This document shows, piece after piece, positions 9,465 through 19,363 of a DNA stretch of 64,000 nt (positions are counted from its first letter, which is position 1; the number at the start of each line of letters is the position of its first letter). The notes beneath the pieces were generated by a model. The model searched no databases. It had not been told where the DNA came from and saw nothing but the letters and a program-made list of their open reading frames with translations. This DNA comes from Sphingomonas sp. Leaf10. GTDB lineage: Bacteria; Pseudomonadota; Alphaproteobacteria; Sphingomonadales; Sphingomonadaceae. The position numbers and the translations under genes were made by a program. Where the stretch lies: assembly GCF_001421245.1 (NCBI RefSeq), contig NZ_LMKE01000011.1:48638-112637 (forward strand), given 5' to 3'.

Positions 9465-12400
9465 ATGACCATAACGTCGGATGCAGAAAATTATATAATT
9501 CAAAATTATACTTACATGTCTAATATAAAATACGTAGATATATCGATATTAGGTCGTGATGATGATGAAAATCTGGCAGATATATCAAATATAGATAAAT
9601 TTCTGTATCCTTCTATCGGCTACATAGAAAATTCAGATGGGTACTTAACGATATCATTTTCATTTTTTATCCAAGCGGATCTAGTTTTGCCGAATGGAGA
9701 AATGTTGAACGATGCGGTTGTGGCAATAGGTGGCGAACTTTGGGGTCAGGTTACACCTAGAGACCGTAGTCCCGAAAATCCGCGCGCATTTCGATATAGT
9801 CCCAGCGGGATATTTTCAACGATGACTCTGGATACCATTACAGGTGAGGTCATAAGCGGGACTTCAGCGTCCGATAATCTAGTCGGAACGAACGGAGCCG
9901 ACGTTATCAATGGTCTGGACGGGAACGATGCGATTGATGGCAGAGCCGGTGACGATACTATTAACGGTGGTACTGGCGACGATACGCTGATCGGCGGATT
10001 GGGTAGCGACGTCCTAGACGGCGGTGATGGTAATGATTCCCTTAGCGACGATTTCGGCGGGGGGTCGCTTGATGGTGGAGCGGGCAACGACCAGATCGTG
10101 GTAGCGTCGGCTGCAGTACCACAGGAACGCCCGGTGCTCGACAGCCGTCTGTCGATCATCGGCGGCGACGGTAACGATACGATCCGTATTGAGGAGTTGT
10201 ACCGGCCGGAATCGGGACAGCATGGCATAAGCTACAGTGTTGTTGCTGGAACGGGTAAAGATTCGGTCGACGTGTCCACGGTCGGTAACGGCGTGATCGA
10301 TACCGGCGATGGCAACGACAGCGTCACACTGCGCGGCAATGACCAGGGTGCAACGACCCGCGTCGTCTTGGGTGCCGGTGTCGATACGCTTAAGATTCTT
10401 GCTGGCGCTGGTACGATAACGGTCGCCGACTTCGTGCCAGGCGAGGCGGGGGATATTCTGAACCTAGGGTCGCTGACCGGGCCCTATGCCGTGTCACAGG
10501 ATGGTGCTGATACCCTGATCCTTGCGAATGGGGTAATCGTCGTTCGATTACTCAACGTGTCCGCCAAAGAATTGTCCGAACGCAACATCGGCTTTGTTTC
10601 GGGAATCTTTGCACCGGAAGCACGGCGGCTGACCGGTACCGACGGCAACGACACGTTGTTTGGCTATGACGGGGCCGACGTCATTAACGGAGGCAGTGGC
10701 GCTGACCGGCTCTATGGTGCCGGGGGGGCGGATTCCCTGTCGGGCGGTAACGGCAATGACTCGCTGGTCGGCGGCACCGGCAACGATACGTTGGACGGCG
10801 GCACCGGTAACGATACGCTGATCGGCGGTGCGGGATCGGACGTCTACTACGTTGACAGTGCTTCGGATCAGATCCGTGAGAATTCGGGCGAAGGTACCGA
10901 CACGGTCTTTAGCACGGTCGGCAGCTACCGCATGGCGAACGAGGTCGAGAATATTACCCTGCTGGAAGGTACGACCAGCACATCGGGGGAATATACCGGT
11001 GCATTGAACGCGACGGGAAATTATTCGGCCAATCGCATGAACGGCAATGCCGCCGCCAATATTCTGAGCGGGGGTGCCGGCAATGACACGTTGCAGGGCT
11101 TTGCCGGCAACGACACGCTGAATGGTGACGATGGCAATGACTCGCTGGTTGGCGGGGAAGGCAACGATGTCTTGTCCGGTGGCATTGGCAACGATGCGTT
11201 GATCGGCGGTGAAGGCAATGACGTCTTATCCGGCGGTGCCGGTGACGATACACTCAATGGTGGTATCGGTGCCGATACCATGACTGGTGGCGATGGTAAC
11301 GACGACTACCGGGTAGATGATGCCGGCGACGTCGTGAACGAAGCGCTGGATAGCGCCGGCGGCACGGCCGACCTCATCAGGGCATCGATCGACTATACGT
11401 TATCCGACACGATCGGTGTCGAACGCCTGTCGCTCGACAGCGTTTCCACGGCATTGAATCTGACCGGGAACAGATACGATAACAGCTTGAGCGGCAACAG
11501 CTTGGCAAACCGCCTGTCCGGTGCGGCGGGGAATGACATCCTTTTTGGGCGCGATGGCAACGATACGTTGCTGGGCGGCGAGGGTAATGACACGCTCGAT
11601 GGTGGTGCGGGCACGGATCGGATGCAAGGTGGCCTCGGGGACGATATCTATTTCGTCGATTCCAGAAGCGATTCCGTCGTAGAATTTGCCAATGAGGGCA
11701 ATGATACGATCCGATCCTACATCACGCTGACACTGCCGACCAATGTCGAGGCGCTGGTGCTGGAGGGAACGGGCAAGCTGAATGGCACCGGCAACGCAAG
11801 CGCCAATCTGCTGGTCGGCAATGCTGCTAGTAACGATCTCAAAGGTTTGGGTGGCGATGACATCATCGATCCACGCGGCGGCAATAACGTCGTCGATGGC
11901 GGTGAGGGTACCGACACGCTCGTCGTCCGCGGAAACCGGGCGGAATATTCGAAGCTTGTCAGCGACGGTGCGACCTACCTGATCGGTAAGGATGGCGCGA
12001 ACTTGGTCACAAATATCGAACAGGTCCGTTTTGCCGATGGTACCGTCAGTTGGAGTGACGCCGTTGCAGGTGCTGCGGATTTCGATGGCCTTCGCTACAT
12101 CGCCGGCAGCGCGGATCTGCGCCGGGGGTTGGGAACCGACGCTACGGCCGGACGACTGCATTTCCTGGCGGCCGGTTTCGGGGAGGGACGCGATGCGATG
12201 GCGTTCGACCCGCTGAGCTATATCGCATCCTATAGCGACCTGATCGCAGGGTTCGGCGTCGATGGAGTGGCGGCAACGCGCCATTATATCACCTATGGTG
12301 CCGATGAAGGGCGCCAAGTTACCTTCGACGCGTTGCGCTATACCGCATCCTATGGCGACCTGATCGCTGCGTTCGGCAACGACACGCAGGCGGCCGCGCG

Positions 12401-13382
12401 GCATTACATCGTCGCCGGTTATGGCGAGGGCCGTTCCGCCACCTTCGATGCGTTGCGTTACACCGCTTCCTACGGCGATCTGATAACAGGATTTGGTACC
12501 GACACGGCGGCTGCAACCAACCATTACATCGTTGCCGGCTATAGTGAAGGTCGCACGGCAAGTTTTGATGCCACCTTGTACCTTGCATCGAACAGCAGCC
12601 TGATAGCGTCACTGAACGGCGATCGTACGGCGGCGACGCGGCATTATGTCACGACTGGTTTTGAAGCCGGCTTGCCGACAACTTCCTTCGATGCGTTGGG
12701 CTATACCGCCAGCTATCCCGACCTGATCAATGCGTTCGTCACCGATACGGCTGCTGCAACCCGGCATTTTGTCGATTGGGGGTTCGGCGAAGGGCGGCGC
12801 ATTAGCTTTGACGCGCTGCGCTATACCGCATCCTATGGCGATCTGATCAATGCGTTCGGAACCGATAAGTCGGCGGCGACGCGCCATTATATCGAGGCGG
12901 GCCTGGGTGAAGGGCGCACCGCCGATTTTGATGCAGTCGCATACCTTCTCACCTATTCCGACCTTGGCGTCTCACGCCTCAATGCGACTGGCGCGCTCAA
13001 TCACTGGATCAACTACGGCTACTCCGAAGGTCGGGTTGGGGATGCCCTGTTCGGTCGCGAACAGTCCAGTCACAGCCTGTCGAGCAACGGACGGGAGCAG
13101 GCCGGCAGTTTCGAAACTGCGGGCGATCGCGACTGGTTCCAGATCAGCGCGGATGCCGGCGACAACATCGTTCTTCGATTTGGGAGTGATACGATCGGCG
13201 GCAGGATCGCGATCTACGACAGCCGCGGCCAATTGATTGACCAGGAAGACGGTACTGTCGATGTGGATGCGCTGATCGATATAACCGCCACTGCATCGGG
13301 CACATATTATGTGGCAGTGTCGGGGCTGACCGGTTCGGAAACGGGGAATTACTGGGTCAGCTACGATGTTCCGGTAGTCTGA
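9465..13382 (+). CDS. RTX-type calcium-binding surface protein with C-terminal 41-aa repeats and PPC-like domain
   Basis: The 1,305-aa protein has no Sec signal, as expected for type I secretion. Residues ~1-130 are unlike known repeats and are encoded by strikingly AT-rich DNA. Four clusters of RTX nonapeptides (GGxGxDxLx) lie near residues 145-215, 385-460, 520-610 and 670-715. Residues ~865-1190 hold eight ~41-aa repeats of the form [27 protein letters not shown]. The last ~110 residues resemble a bacterial pre-peptidase C-terminal (PPC) beta-sandwich ([14 protein letters not shown]...GTYYVAVSG). It is probably a secreted, Ca-dependent cell-surface or matrix protein, possibly binding the neighbouring polysaccharide. 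No dedicated ABC/HlyD/TolC secretion genes sit beside it. Confidence 0.88.
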   Translation: MTITSDAENYIIQNYTYMSNIKYVDISILGRDDDENLADISNIDKFLYPSIGYIENSDGYLTISFSFFIQADLVLPNGEMLNDAVVAIGGELWGQVTPRDRSPENPRAFRYSPSGIFSTMTLDTITGEVISGTSASDNLVGTNGADVINGLDGNDAIDGRAGDDTINGGTGDDTLIGGLGSDVLDGGDGNDSLSDDFGGGSLDGGAGNDQIVVASAAVPQERPVLDSRLSIIGGDGNDTIRIEELYRPESGQHGISYSVVAGTGKDSVDVSTVGNGVIDTGDGNDSVTLRGNDQGATTRVVLGAGVDTLKILAGAGTITVADFVPGEAGDILNLGSLTGPYAVSQDGADTLILANGVIVVRLLNVSAKELSERNIGFVSGIFAPEARRLTGTDGNDTLFGYDGADVINGGSGADRLYGAGGADSLSGGNGNDSLVGGTGNDTLDGGTGNDTLIGGAGSDVYYVDSASDQIRENSGEGTDTVFSTVGSYRMANEVENITLLEGTTSTSGEYTGALNATGNYSANRMNGNAAANILSGGAGNDTLQGFAGNDTLNGDDGNDSLVGGEGNDVLSGGIGNDALIGGEGNDVLSGGAGDDTLNGGIGADTMTGGDGNDDYRVDDAGDVVNEALDSAGGTADLIRASIDYTLSDTIGVERLSLDSVSTALNLTGNRYDNSLSGNSLANRLSGAAGNDILFGRDGNDTLLGGEGNDTLDGGAGTDRMQGGLGDDIYFVDSRSDSVVEFANEGNDTIRSYITLTLPTNVEALVLEGTGKLNGTGNASANLLVGNAASNDLKGLGGDDIIDPRGGNNVVDGGEGTDTLVVRGNRAEYSKLVSDGATYLIGKDGANLVTNIEQVRFADGTVSWSDAVAGAADFDGLRYIAGSADLRRGLGTDATAGRLHFLAAGFGEGRDAMAFDPLSYIASYSDLIAGFGVDGVAATRHYITYGADEGRQVTFDALRYTASYGDLIAAFGNDTQAAARHYIVAGYGEGRSATFDALRYTASYGDLITGFGTDTAAATNHYIVAGYSEGRTASFDATLYLASNSSLIASLNGDRTAATRHYVTTGFEAGLPTTSFDALGYTASYPDLINAFVTDTAAATRHFVDWGFGEGRRISFDALRYTASYGDLINAFGTDKSAATRHYIEAGLGEGRTADFDAVAYLLTYSDLGVSRLNATGALNHWINYGYSEGRVGDALFGREQSSHSLSSNGREQAGSFETAGDRDWFQISADAGDNIVLRFGSDTIGGRIAIYDSRGQLIDQEDGTVDVDALIDITATASGTYYVAVSGLTGSETGNYWVSYDVPVV

Positions 13383-13389
13383 TCTGGTA

Positions 13390-13416
13390 CCCGGCCCACC
13401 TGATCGGTGGGCCGGG
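13390..13416. terminator. Hairpin between convergent RTX and rfbA genes
   Basis: A perfect 11-bp stem (cccggcccacc with ggtgggccggg) and 5-nt loop lie between two convergent stop codons. Neither side has a strong T-tract, so it is a probable bidirectional terminator or mRNA 3'-end stabiliser. Confidence 0.6.
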
Positions 13417-13426
13417 TCGTCGCAGT

Positions 13427-14296
13427 TTACCGTCCCGCCACTGCGTTCAGGATCGCCCGGCCATAGGCGGTCTTCTTGAACCGCTCTCCGGCTTCGCGCG
13501 CCTGATCGGCCGAGATGAAGCCCATCTCAAACGCGATTTCCTCCAGACAGGCGACCTGTACCCCCTGACGATGCTGCAGCGTCCGCACGAACTCGCCCGC
13601 CTCCAGCAGGCTGTCATGCGTGCCGGTGTCGAGCCACGCATAGCCGCGGCCCATCTGTTCGACGTACAGGTCGCCGGCCTCCATATACAGCCGGTTGAGG
13701 TCGGTGATCTCCAGCTCGCCGCGCGCGGAGGGCTTCAGGTTGCGGGCGTATTCGACGACGCGGTTGTCGTAGAAATACAGGCCGGTCACCGCATGGTTCG
13801 ACCTCGGGCTTGCAGGCTTTTCCTCGAGGCTGACCGCACGGCCGCCTTCGCCGAATTCGACCACGCCGTAGCGTTCGGGGTCCTCGACGCGGTAGCTGAA
13901 CACCGTTGCACCGGTCGGCCGCGCGACGGCGTTGGCGAGCAGGTCGGTCAGGTGCGCGCCGAAAAAGATGTTGTCGCCCAGCACCAGCGCGACATGATCG
14001 TCGCCGATGAAGTCCGCACCGATGGTGAAGGCCTGCGCCAGACCGTCGGGGCTGGGCTGTTCGGCATAGGACATGGTCAGGCCGAACGCCGATCCGTCAC
14101 CGAACAGCCGCTGGTAATTGCCCAGAAACTCCGGCGACGAGATGATGAGGATGTCGCGGATTCCCGCCAGCATCAGCACGCTCAGCGGATAATAGATCAT
14201 CGGCTTGTCATAGACGGGCAGCAGCTGCTTGTTCACCGCCAGCGTCGCCGGGTGAAGCCGCGTGCCCGAGCCGCCGGCGAGGATGATGCCCTTCAT
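13427..14296 (-). CDS. rfbA: Glucose-1-phosphate thymidylyltransferase (RmlA)
   Basis: The 289-aa product catalyses dTTP + glucose-1-phosphate to dTDP-glucose, the first step to dTDP-L-rhamnose. The nucleotidyltransferase signature [18 protein letters not shown] opens the protein. [25 protein letters not shown] and the sugar-binding [20 protein letters not shown] segment are all present. Length matches the family. It is last in the rfbCBDA operon, and its ATG overlaps the rfbD stop as ATGA, which implies translational coupling. The open frame extends upstream, but homology starts at this ATG. Confidence 0.97.
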   Translation of the reverse strand: MKGIILAGGSGTRLHPATLAVNKQLLPVYDKPMIYYPLSVLMLAGIRDILIISSPEFLGNYQRLFGDGSAFGLTMSYAEQPSPDGLAQAFTIGADFIGDDHVALVLGDNIFFGAHLTDLLANAVARPTGATVFSYRVEDPERYGVVEFGEGGRAVSLEEKPASPRSNHAVTGLYFYDNRVVEYARNLKPSARGELEITDLNRLYMEAGDLYVEQMGRGYAWLDTGTHDSLLEAGEFVRTLQHRQGVQVACLEEIAFEMGFISADQAREAGERFKKTAYGRAILNAVAGR

Positions 14297-15180
14297 GCTG
14301 TGTGTCCGATCAGTTCGTCGAGAATGTTGCTGAGCGCTGCCTGCCAGGGGCGTGGTTCGATGCCGTAGGCGGCGCGGATCGCGGTGTGGCTGAGCAGCGA
14401 GTTGGCCGGGCGCTTGGCCGGGGTCGGATAGTCGCTGCTCGGGATCGGCACGACCTCGGCCGAGGCGCCGCCGCGTGCCGCTGATTGCGCAAAAATCTCG
14501 CGCGCGAAACCGGCCCAGCTGACCGCGCCGGCGTTGCTGAAATGGAAGGTGCCGGTCGGCGCATCGGTATCCTCCGCCAGACGCACGGCGATGGTCAGCA
14601 GCGTGCTCGCCAGATCGGCGGCGCTGGTCGGGCTGCCGATCTGGTCGTCGACCACCGACAGCGTGGGCCGGGTGGCGGCGACGCGCAGCATCGTCTTCAC
14701 GAAGTTGTTGCCGTGCGCCGACACGACCCATGCGGTGCGCACGATCGCATGACGCGCGCCGCTGGTGCGGACCGCGAGTTCGCCGCCGAGCTTCGACGCG
14801 CCATAGACGCCGAGCGGCGCGACCGGATCGGTCACCTCCCATGCGCCGTCCCTGTCGCCGGCGAAGACGTAATCGGTCGATACCTGGACGATCGGGATGC
14901 CGGCGGCCGCACAGGCTTGGGCGAGGGCGGCGGGGGCCAGCGCGTTGACCTGCCACGCGCTGACAACGTCGCTCTCGGCCTTGTCGACCGCGGTATAGGC
15001 GGCACCGTTGATGACCGCCGCCCAGTTGCGCTCGGCGACCCTGGCGGCGATCGCCGCCGGATCGGTCAGGTCGAGCGCGGCGCGGTCGAGCGCGACGACC
15101 TCATAGCCATCGGGGCAGGCGATGCGCGCCAGCTCGCGGCCCAATTGCCCGTTGGCGCCGGTGACGAGGATCGGCTTCAC
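14293..15180 (-). CDS. rfbD: dTDP-4-dehydrorhamnose reductase (RmlD)
   Basis: The 295-aa SDR-family enzyme performs the last NAD(P)H-dependent reduction to dTDP-L-rhamnose. The Rossmann motif [12 protein letters not shown] is at residues ~7-18. [13 protein letters not shown], the STDYVFAG segment and the YGASK catalytic pair follow. Homology begins at a GTG codon ([11 protein letters not shown]), since the frame upstream of it is an unrelated continuation. Its leader contains three in-register copies of the CGACMTGT octamer family (15189-15212), close to the ribosome-binding site, which is odd for an operon-internal gap. Confidence 0.95.
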   Translation of the reverse strand: MKPILVTGANGQLGRELARIACPDGYEVVALDRAALDLTDPAAIAARVAERNWAAVINGAAYTAVDKAESDVVSAWQVNALAPAALAQACAAAGIPIVQVSTDYVFAGDRDGAWEVTDPVAPLGVYGASKLGGELAVRTSGARHAIVRTAWVVSAHGNNFVKTMLRVAATRPTLSVVDDQIGSPTSAADLASTLLTIAVRLAEDTDAPTGTFHFSNAGAVSWAGFAREIFAQSAARGGASAEVVPIPSSDYPTPAKRPANSLLSHTAIRAAYGIEPRPWQAALSNILDELIGHTA

Positions 15181-15188
15181 AGTCCACC

Positions 15189-15212
15189 CGACATGTCGAC
15201 AGGTCGACACAG
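15189..15212. repeat. Octamer array (3 units) inside the rfb operon
   Basis: Three consecutive 8-bp units, cgacatgt, cgacaggt and cgacacag, sit in exact register in the 34-bp gap between rfbB and rfbD. The same octamer family forms arrays around parA at 55.5-59.3 kb. It begins 8 bp beyond the rfbD start codon. Confidence 0.7.
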
Positions 15213-15214
15213 CA

Positions 15215-16264
15215 TCACGCGACCCCGCGCCGCTCGGCAGCCTTGGCAGCGACCAGCGGCCGCCACCAATCTTCGTTCGCCAGATACCATTCGACCGTCT
15301 TGCGGATGCCGGTCTCGAAGGTTTCGGCGGGCGTCCAGCCCAGCTCGGCACCGATGCGCGATGCGTCGATCGCATAGCGCTTGTCGTGGCCGGGGCGGTC
15401 GGCGACTTGCGCCATCTGCTCGGCATAGGGACGGCCATCGGCGCGCGGGCGCAGTTCGTCGAGGATCGCGCAGAGCGTCCGCACCACCTCGATATTCTGC
15501 CGCTCGTTATGGCCGCCGACATTGTACGTCCGGCCGGGCTCGCCGCGTTCGAACACTGCCTGCAGCGCGCGGACATGATCCTCGACATACAGCCAGTCGC
15601 GGACCTGATCGCCCTTGCCGTAAATGGGGAGCGGTTCGCCATCCAGCGCCTTGGCGATCATCAGCGGGATCAGCTTTTCGGGAAAATGATACGGCCCGTA
15701 GTTGTTCGAACAGTTGGTGATGAGCACCGGCAGGCCGAAGGTATGGCCCCATGCGCTGACCAGATGGTCGCTGCCCGCCTTCGACGCCGAATAGGGCGAG
15801 CGGGGATCATAGGGCGTGTCCTCGGTGAACAGGCCGGTGTCGCCCAGCGTCCCATACACCTCGTCGGTCGAGATATGGTGGAAACGGAACGCCGCGCGTG
15901 CGCCCTCGTCGAGGCTCAGCCAATAGGCGCGCGCCTCGGCCAGCATGGTGTAGGTGCCCACCACATTGGTCTGCACGAACGCACCGGGGCCGTCGATCGA
16001 GCGGTCGACATGGCTCTCGGCGGCGAGGTGGGTGATGACGTCGGGCCGGAAGTCGGCGATCGCGGCGCGGACCGCCCCCGCATCGCAGATATCGCCCTGC
16101 TCGAACCGGTAACGTTCGCTGTCGGCGACCCGTTCGACCGTCGACAGCGTGCCGGCATAGGTCAGCTTGTCGAAGTTGAGCACCTCATGGGCCGTGTTCT
16201 CGATCAGGTGGCGGACCAGCGCCGAGCCGATGAACCCGGCCCCGCCGGTGACGAAGATGCGCAT
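15215..16264 (-). CDS. rfbB: dTDP-glucose 4,6-dehydratase (RmlB)
   Basis: The 349-aa extended SDR converts dTDP-glucose to dTDP-4-keto-6-deoxyglucose. The N-terminal [17 protein letters not shown] motif, [19 protein letters not shown] (catalytic Thr-Asp-Glu) and [12 protein letters not shown] (Tyr/Lys pair) are all visible, followed by [17 protein letters not shown]. Length is normal. It is second in the operon, 14 bp after rfbC. Confidence 0.97.
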   Translation of the reverse strand: MRIFVTGGAGFIGSALVRHLIENTAHEVLNFDKLTYAGTLSTVERVADSERYRFEQGDICDAGAVRAAIADFRPDVITHLAAESHVDRSIDGPGAFVQTNVVGTYTMLAEARAYWLSLDEGARAAFRFHHISTDEVYGTLGDTGLFTEDTPYDPRSPYSASKAGSDHLVSAWGHTFGLPVLITNCSNNYGPYHFPEKLIPLMIAKALDGEPLPIYGKGDQVRDWLYVEDHVRALQAVFERGEPGRTYNVGGHNERQNIEVVRTLCAILDELRPRADGRPYAEQMAQVADRPGHDKRYAIDASRIGAELGWTPAETFETGIRKTVEWYLANEDWWRPLVAAKAAERRGVA

Positions 16265-16278
16265 GCGATCGGTCCTTA

Positions 16279-16845
16279 TCAGGAAAGCGGGGCCAGCGGA
16301 CGCCCGTCATAGGCGAACGGGCTGTCGAAATCGGCCAGCGCCGGTTGGCGGCCGTCCTTCGGGCTCAGTTCAGGCTGCACGCCGGCGGGGATCGGCCAGT
16401 CGATGCCGACACTGTCCCACGCGATCCCGCCATCATGGTCGGGGGCATAGGTGTCCGAGCATTTGTAGGTAACCTCGCAATCGGGCTCGAGCGTCACGAA
16501 GCCATGCGCGAAGCCGATGGGGATGAAAAGCTGGTGGCCGTTTTCGGCGCTGAGCTCAGCCCCGACCCATTGGCCATAGGTCGGCGAGCCCTTGCGGACG
16601 TCCACCGCGACGTCGAAGATCCGCCCGCGGATGCAGCGCACCAGCTTGTCCTGACCCCTGGGCGGCGTCTGGAAATGCAGCCCTCGCAGGGTGAAAGCGG
16701 GGGCGGAATAGGAGTGGTTGTCCTGCACGAAGGTCACGTCGATGCCGAGTGCGGCGAAGGCGGGCACCGAATGCACCTCGGTGAACCAGCCACGGGCGTC
16801 GCCATGGCGTCTGGGGTGGATGAGGTGGACGGGATTCTCGATCAT
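16279..16845 (-). CDS. rfbC: dTDP-4-dehydrorhamnose 3,5-epimerase (RmlC)
   Basis: The 188-aa cupin-fold epimerase is the first gene of rfbCBDA. Key motifs are RGWFTEVHS near the N-terminus, the catalytic-His segment [23 protein letters not shown], and [23 protein letters not shown] (the active-site Tyr region). The start ATG faces the 410-bp intergenic region, so the operon promoter should lie there. Rhamnose from this operon most likely feeds the neighbouring polysaccharide assembly genes. Confidence 0.97.
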   Translation of the reverse strand: MIENPVHLIHPRRHGDARGWFTEVHSVPAFAALGIDVTFVQDNHSYSAPAFTLRGLHFQTPPRGQDKLVRCIRGRIFDVAVDVRKGSPTYGQWVGAELSAENGHQLFIPIGFAHGFVTLEPDCEVTYKCSDTYAPDHDGGIAWDSVGIDWPIPAGVQPELSPKDGRQPALADFDSPFAYDGRPLAPLS

Positions 16846-17255
16846 GTGCGTTCGCTAGTGGTAGTTTCTCGGTCCCGCTACCCTCAAATTGCCGACAATT
16901 AATATGCCTACCAGGTCGAGCGACATGAATTGGCCATCGTAATGGTAGTGCCGCTTATCTTTGCAACGTTGCGGAATGTCCCTTACAAAATCTCTTCCCG
17001 CTGTATCCTAGACCAATTTTTGTTAATCTCGAATAACTGTGAGGAATGGACCAGCTGTTGCGTGATGGCGCGCTTTTTAAGCTGGCAGGCTCCGCCGCTT
17101 GTCAGGTGACGGGGTGTTTGCTAGGCGGCTCGCCATCGACGGCACCAACCGATCAGAGGTTACCGGGTAAGCCCTAGATTGACGACTGCGGGCATTTTGC
17201 ATCGGTTAGCGGTGACAATCTGCCGCGATTGCAAGGCGGAAGAACGTTCGATCCC
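16846..17255. promoter_or_regulatory. Divergent intergenic region, rfb operon / polysaccharide locus
   Basis: About 410 bp with no credible gene separates the minus-strand rfb operon from the plus-strand polysaccharide genes. It is lower in GC than its surroundings (for example aatttttgttaatctcgaat near 17010-17030). Both promoters should be here, but I cannot place -35/-10 boxes with confidence. Confidence 0.4.
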
Positions 17256-18527
17256 ATGAGATATGCAGGTGTTCGCGGTGTCGGGGCGGGGTGGTTACGC
17301 CTTCGGTATCAGATCGGTGGCGCGCTGATCGTTACCTTGCTTCCGTTTCTGCTGCTTTGGGGATACAATCCCAAGGCGTTCGTCAATCTCGATCTGGTGC
17401 TGGCAACCTGGGCCTATGGCGTCGCAGCGATGCTGCTGGGTGTCGTGCTATTGCGTAGCATCAGCCAGTATCCAGGCGTCGAGGCCAGTGCGTACACATT
17501 GCCGTCGTTCGGCATTTCCTATGGCATCATGCTGTTGACGGTAATTTTCGCCCGGCTGTCGTACAGCCGGATATTGCTCGTCCTGGGTTTCGTCCTGGTC
17601 CTGGTCTGGTTCATGGGCATTCACGTGATCGCGGTGCGGCGACAGACCTTTTCCATCGGTGTTGTGCCAGAGGGGGATTATAAGGTTCTATTGCCTTTAA
17701 GTGGCGTGCGCTGGATGGTTTTGCAGTCGCCGGACCAGGACATTTCAGGTCTTCATGCCATCACCGCCGACCTGCGGTTCGACCTGTCGGCTGAATGGGA
17801 TCGCAAGCTGGCAGACTATGCCCTGCGAGGGATGCCGGTTTATCATACCAAGCATCTTGCCGAATCCATGACGGGAATGGTGCAACTCGAACATCTGTCC
17901 GAGAACAGCTTCGGTACCCTGTCGCCGGTATCGGCATTCATGACGGTGAAGCATGTCGGCGATTGGATCATCGCGGCGATTGCTGCCATCGTTCTTGCGC
18001 CGGCATTGATTATCTTAGCGATTGTAATTCGCCTGGATTCCCCCGGGTCGCCTATTTTCCGGCAGACCCGGATCGGGTATCGTGGCGCTCCCTTCACGGT
18101 ATACAAATTCCGTACGATGGTTTCGGGTGATCACGGCACTGTCGCACTGGATGCCGCCAAAACCAAATCCGCGGACGCGCGCATCACTCGTATCGGCTAT
18201 TTTTTGCGCAAGTCGCGGATCGATGAGCTTCCGCAGATTTTCAACATCCTGAAAGGTGAGATGAGCTGGATCGGTCCTCGTCCCGAGGCAAGGGTGTTGT
18301 CCGAATGGTATGAAGGGGAAATCCCCTTCTATCGCTATCGTCACATCGTTCGTCCCGGATTGACTGGTTGGGCGCAAGTCAATCAAGGTCATGTGGCAGA
18401 AGTCGATGATGTTCGGAACAAGTTATATTTTGATTTTTACTATATCAAGAGCTATTCTCCTTGGATAGACTTTCTGATCGTTGGAAAAACGATCCAGACT
18501 ATTTTGACCGGGTTTGGTGCCAAGTGA
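17256..18527 (+). CDS. Polyprenyl-phosphate hexose-1-phosphate transferase (WcaJ/SpsB-like)
   Basis: The 423-aa product starts polysaccharide assembly by moving a sugar-1-phosphate onto undecaprenyl phosphate. The N-terminal half holds about four membrane segments (residues ~15-125). A soluble linker follows, then another hydrophobic segment (IIAAIAAIVLAPALIILAIV) and the bacterial sugar-transferase domain (PF02397): TRIGYRGAPFTVYKFRTM, RKSRIDELPQIFNILKGEMSWIGPRPE and YRHIVRPGLTGWAQVN. These are the canonical catalytic blocks. I prefer the ATG at 17256; a TTG at 17229 is also possible. It is the first gene of the plus-strand locus. Confidence 0.93.
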   Translation: MRYAGVRGVGAGWLRLRYQIGGALIVTLLPFLLLWGYNPKAFVNLDLVLATWAYGVAAMLLGVVLLRSISQYPGVEASAYTLPSFGISYGIMLLTVIFARLSYSRILLVLGFVLVLVWFMGIHVIAVRRQTFSIGVVPEGDYKVLLPLSGVRWMVLQSPDQDISGLHAITADLRFDLSAEWDRKLADYALRGMPVYHTKHLAESMTGMVQLEHLSENSFGTLSPVSAFMTVKHVGDWIIAAIAAIVLAPALIILAIVIRLDSPGSPIFRQTRIGYRGAPFTVYKFRTMVSGDHGTVALDAAKTKSADARITRIGYFLRKSRIDELPQIFNILKGEMSWIGPRPEARVLSEWYEGEIPFYRYRHIVRPGLTGWAQVNQGHVAEVDDVRNKLYFDFYYIKSYSPWIDFLIVGKTIQTILTGFGAK

Positions 18528-18566
18528 TGCGGTATTGTTCGGTGCCAAGATGCGGTGTGAACTGAC

Positions 18567-19352
18567 ATGTCAGCTGTTTCCTCCTTACAAATTGAGCAGG
18601 GGGTGTCGTCTGGCGCACGGGATCTGATTTGGCAGAGTTTCTTCGTGGACGCGGGACGCGGTACCACCTTCGAGCGGCACTTACCTTGGTATCGCAACGT
18701 CAATGTCCGAACTGCTGTGCTGTTGGACGACGGGAAAGTCATTGCAACCGCCGTCATGCGCCCCGCGCCGCAGGCCGGGATAGCCATGATCGGCTATGTC
18801 TGTGTTGACCGATCCCGACGGGGTCAGGGGATAGGGCGGACGCTGATGGAGGCGATGAACAATGCCGTCGGCGAACAGGGGTTTCTGGCGGCGTTACTGT
18901 GGACCACCAAGCCCGAGGTCTACACGGGCAGCGGCTACGCAATCGTTAGTCGTGATCGCTTCGTCCTGGTGCGGAGTCCTGCCAGTCGTGCCGTCGATCA
19001 GGAAAGTATCTTGGTTCAGAATTGGCCTGATGCCGGCGTGGCAAATGGATTGCCTGCATTCGCCACGAGTGCGTCGCGCTATTCGTCCGACCGTGCGATG
19101 GCCGTATGCGCACGAGGTATGCGAGGCATAACATTGCTGGATTGGGAAGGAAAGCCAGGCGATGTCGCGGCTGTACTTTCGGCTGCCGGACATGCTGAGT
19201 GGTCTGTCAACCTGACGGCTGCCGATCCGTTCGCGGCTGAGTTGTCCTCCCGCGGCTATATCGCGGTAGAATCTCCGGGTGCATTCACCATGGTTCGATG
19301 CCAGGACGCTAATTTCATCCCGCACAACGTTTCGCAAATTGATCGTATATGA
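18567..19352 (+). CDS. GNAT-family N-acetyltransferase
   Basis: In the 261-aa protein, residues ~20-140 form a GNAT domain. The acetyl-CoA pyrophosphate-binding motif A is RSRRGQGIGRTLMEAM, preceded by IGYVCVD and followed by YTGSGYAIVSRDRFV. The C-terminal ~110 residues look like a second, degenerate GNAT half. Its stop overlaps a possible start of the DegT aminotransferase gene. By analogy with the PseC/PseH pair it may N-acetylate the amino sugar made by that neighbour (inference). Confidence 0.75.
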   Translation: MSAVSSLQIEQGVSSGARDLIWQSFFVDAGRGTTFERHLPWYRNVNVRTAVLLDDGKVIATAVMRPAPQAGIAMIGYVCVDRSRRGQGIGRTLMEAMNNAVGEQGFLAALLWTTKPEVYTGSGYAIVSRDRFVLVRSPASRAVDQESILVQNWPDAGVANGLPAFATSASRYSSDRAMAVCARGMRGITLLDWEGKPGDVAAVLSAAGHAEWSVNLTAADPFAAELSSRGYIAVESPGAFTMVRCQDANFIPHNVSQIDRI

Positions 19353-19363
19353 AAGAAGGTGCG

